This document shows, piece by piece, positions 6,431 through 7,121 of a stretch of DNA of 7,121 bases. A model generated the notes under the pieces. The model ran no database searches and was not told the origin of the DNA. It saw only the letters and a list, made by a program, of their open reading frames with translations. Origin of the DNA: Gammaproteobacteria bacterium. Its GTDB lineage: Bacteria; Pseudomonadota; Gammaproteobacteria; Pseudomonadales; Azotimanducaceae. The position numbers and the translations under genes were made by a program. The DNA is taken from contig JAPUJX010000145.1 of NCBI GenBank assembly GCA_027295975.1, positions 1 to 7,121 on the forward strand, given 5' to 3'. The first letter of the stretch is position 1. Every line of letters starts with the position of its first letter.

Positions 6431-6895
6431 TTAAAAGCTTACCGTCACCGTGGCGACGATATGTTTGGAACCGTTGATCGAGCGTTGCAGTACCGGCAGG
6501 TTGGCTACCCCACCTGCACCAATGAGTAACGCGGAGCCCTGCACACTTTCGTTGCGCGTGCGGCACCGTACCTGGCCGACGTAATCCACGCCATTGCCAA
6601 GATCCGACGCGCGCAGATAACGTAAACCCTTACCAGGCACGCGCATGCCGGCGGAGCCTAGTTTTCTGCCGTTGGCATTAAACGCAGTACAGGTCACCCG
6701 TGCAGGTCGATCACTCAAATTACTGGCGACAATCGCGGTGTCGGTTGTGTCTCGATCGTCCGGACGCACATCCAACTCGTTGCGGAGGTCAATTCCATCC
6801 CTGTCGATATCCACCACAAGCGCCGATTCTTCGGCAGATAGAGGGCTGGCCAGCCCCAGTAGTAAGAGCAACGATGTCAGTCTGAATAGTTTCAT
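6431..6895 (-). CDS. Secreted small protein of unknown function with EF-hand-like loop
   Basis: This 154-residue protein is not recognised as a named family. Residues 1-21 are a signal peptide (MKLFRLT, a leucine run, ASPLSA, then EES). The mature N-terminus holds an acidic loop, 'DIDRDGIDLRNE' (29-40), with Asp at loop positions 1, 3 and 5, Gly at 6 and Glu at 12, reminiscent of EF-hand or thrombospondin type-3 calcium loops. The rest looks beta-rich: 'AIVASNLSDRPARVTCTAFN' followed by GMRVPGKG, 'YVGQVRCRT' and 'HIVATVTVSF'. It contains just two cysteines (C69, C111), a plausible periplasmic disulfide. The start at 6895 is chosen for its GGAG box and signal peptide; the frame runs upstream to 7069 only by reading through the repeat array. 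It is followed by a REP-like pair and preceded by the 20-bp array. Confidence 0.82.
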   Translation of the reverse strand: MKLFRLTSLLLLLGLASPLSAEESALVVDIDRDGIDLRNELDVRPDDRDTTDTAIVASNLSDRPARVTCTAFNANGRKLGSAGMRVPGKGLRYLRASDLGNGVDYVGQVRCRTRNESVQGSALLIGAGGVANLPVLQRSINGSKHIVATVTVSF

Positions 6896-7020
6896 AAGAT
6901 TCTCCAGTGTTGAACCGCGAACGTGCACCACCATTGATGCCGTTCTAACATCCATGAACGAGTGGGGTGCAATTTGGTTTACCTGGCTGGAAAAAAAGGA
7001 AGTTCGATCCGGATATCTCA

Positions 7021-7121
7021 TCCGGACATTTGTCCGGCGTTCCGGACATTTGTCCGGCGTTCCGGACATTTGTCCGGCGTTCCGGACATTTGTCCGGCGT
7101 TCCGGACATTTGTCCGGCGTT
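7021..7121. repeat. Tandem array of 20-bp palindromic units, continuing past the window
   Basis: There are five complete, identical 20-bp copies from 7021 to 7120, with the next begun at 7121. The register starting one base later reads CCGGACATTTGTCCGGCGTT. Each unit holds CCGGACA and its complement TGTCCGG separated by TT. Across unit junctions, TGTCCGG and CCGGACA flank a CGTT spacer, so two alternative hairpin registers exist. A related half-site, ATCCGGAT (7007-7014), lies just before the array. The 20-bp period is close to two helical turns, so bound proteins would sit near one face. The array lies upstream of the secreted protein gene (about 125 bp from its start). It could be an iteron-like binding array or a plain minisatellite. 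Confidence 0.92.

Noticed and set aside
6896..7069. N-terminal extension of the secreted protein into the repeats
   Set aside because: It would bury the signal peptide and translate the 20-bp array; the 6895 ATG has a GGAG box and begins the signal peptide.
7021..7121. CRISPR array
   Set aside because: The copies are directly adjacent 20-bp units with no unique spacers between them.

Overview
The window looks like chromosomal DNA of a free-living, moderately GC-rich Gram-negative bacterium, most plausibly a gammaproteobacterium. This rests on a TesB-type acyl-CoA thioesterase, several exported proteins with Sec signal peptides, a REP-like inverted pair of the GTAGGAGC...GCTCCTAC kind, and dense gene packing. 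No rRNA, tRNA, phage, transposase or CRISPR gene is visible. Lineage below class is a guess.

Left half (1-4004, plus strand): a run of exported amidohydrolase-superfamily proteins. It opens inside a prolidase-like amidohydrolase cut by the window start. A small secreted beta-rich protein of unknown function follows, overlapping it by one base. After a gap of about 90 bp come two amidohydrolases overlapping by 4 bp (ATGA). The first of these keeps the HxH motif and catalytic Asp of the superfamily. The second keeps the fold signatures but has lost both HxH histidines and the catalytic Asp, so it looks like a co-expressed pseudoenzyme. The cluster is best read as a periplasmic system for hydrolysing N-acyl or peptide-type bonds, perhaps for peptide scavenging. 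The substrate cannot be read from sequence.

Middle (4005-4312): a convergent intergenic region made almost entirely of inverted repeats. It holds a 145-bp imperfect palindrome and three smaller stem-loops. It may be a mobile palindromic repeat, a bidirectional terminator, or both.

Right half (4313-7121): tesB (minus) is divergent from an FMN-binding split-barrel (PPOX-family) protein (plus). That gene converges on a MAPEG-family membrane protein (minus). An intergenic stretch with a tandem 12-bp duplication and a REP-like pair follows, then a small secreted protein of unknown function (minus) with an EF-hand-like acidic loop. The window ends inside a tandem array of 20-bp units, each carrying a 7-bp inverted repeat. 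At least five identical copies are present, and the array runs off the edge.

The main points for follow-up are the degenerate amidohydrolase partner, the iteron-like 20-bp array, and the structured convergent region.
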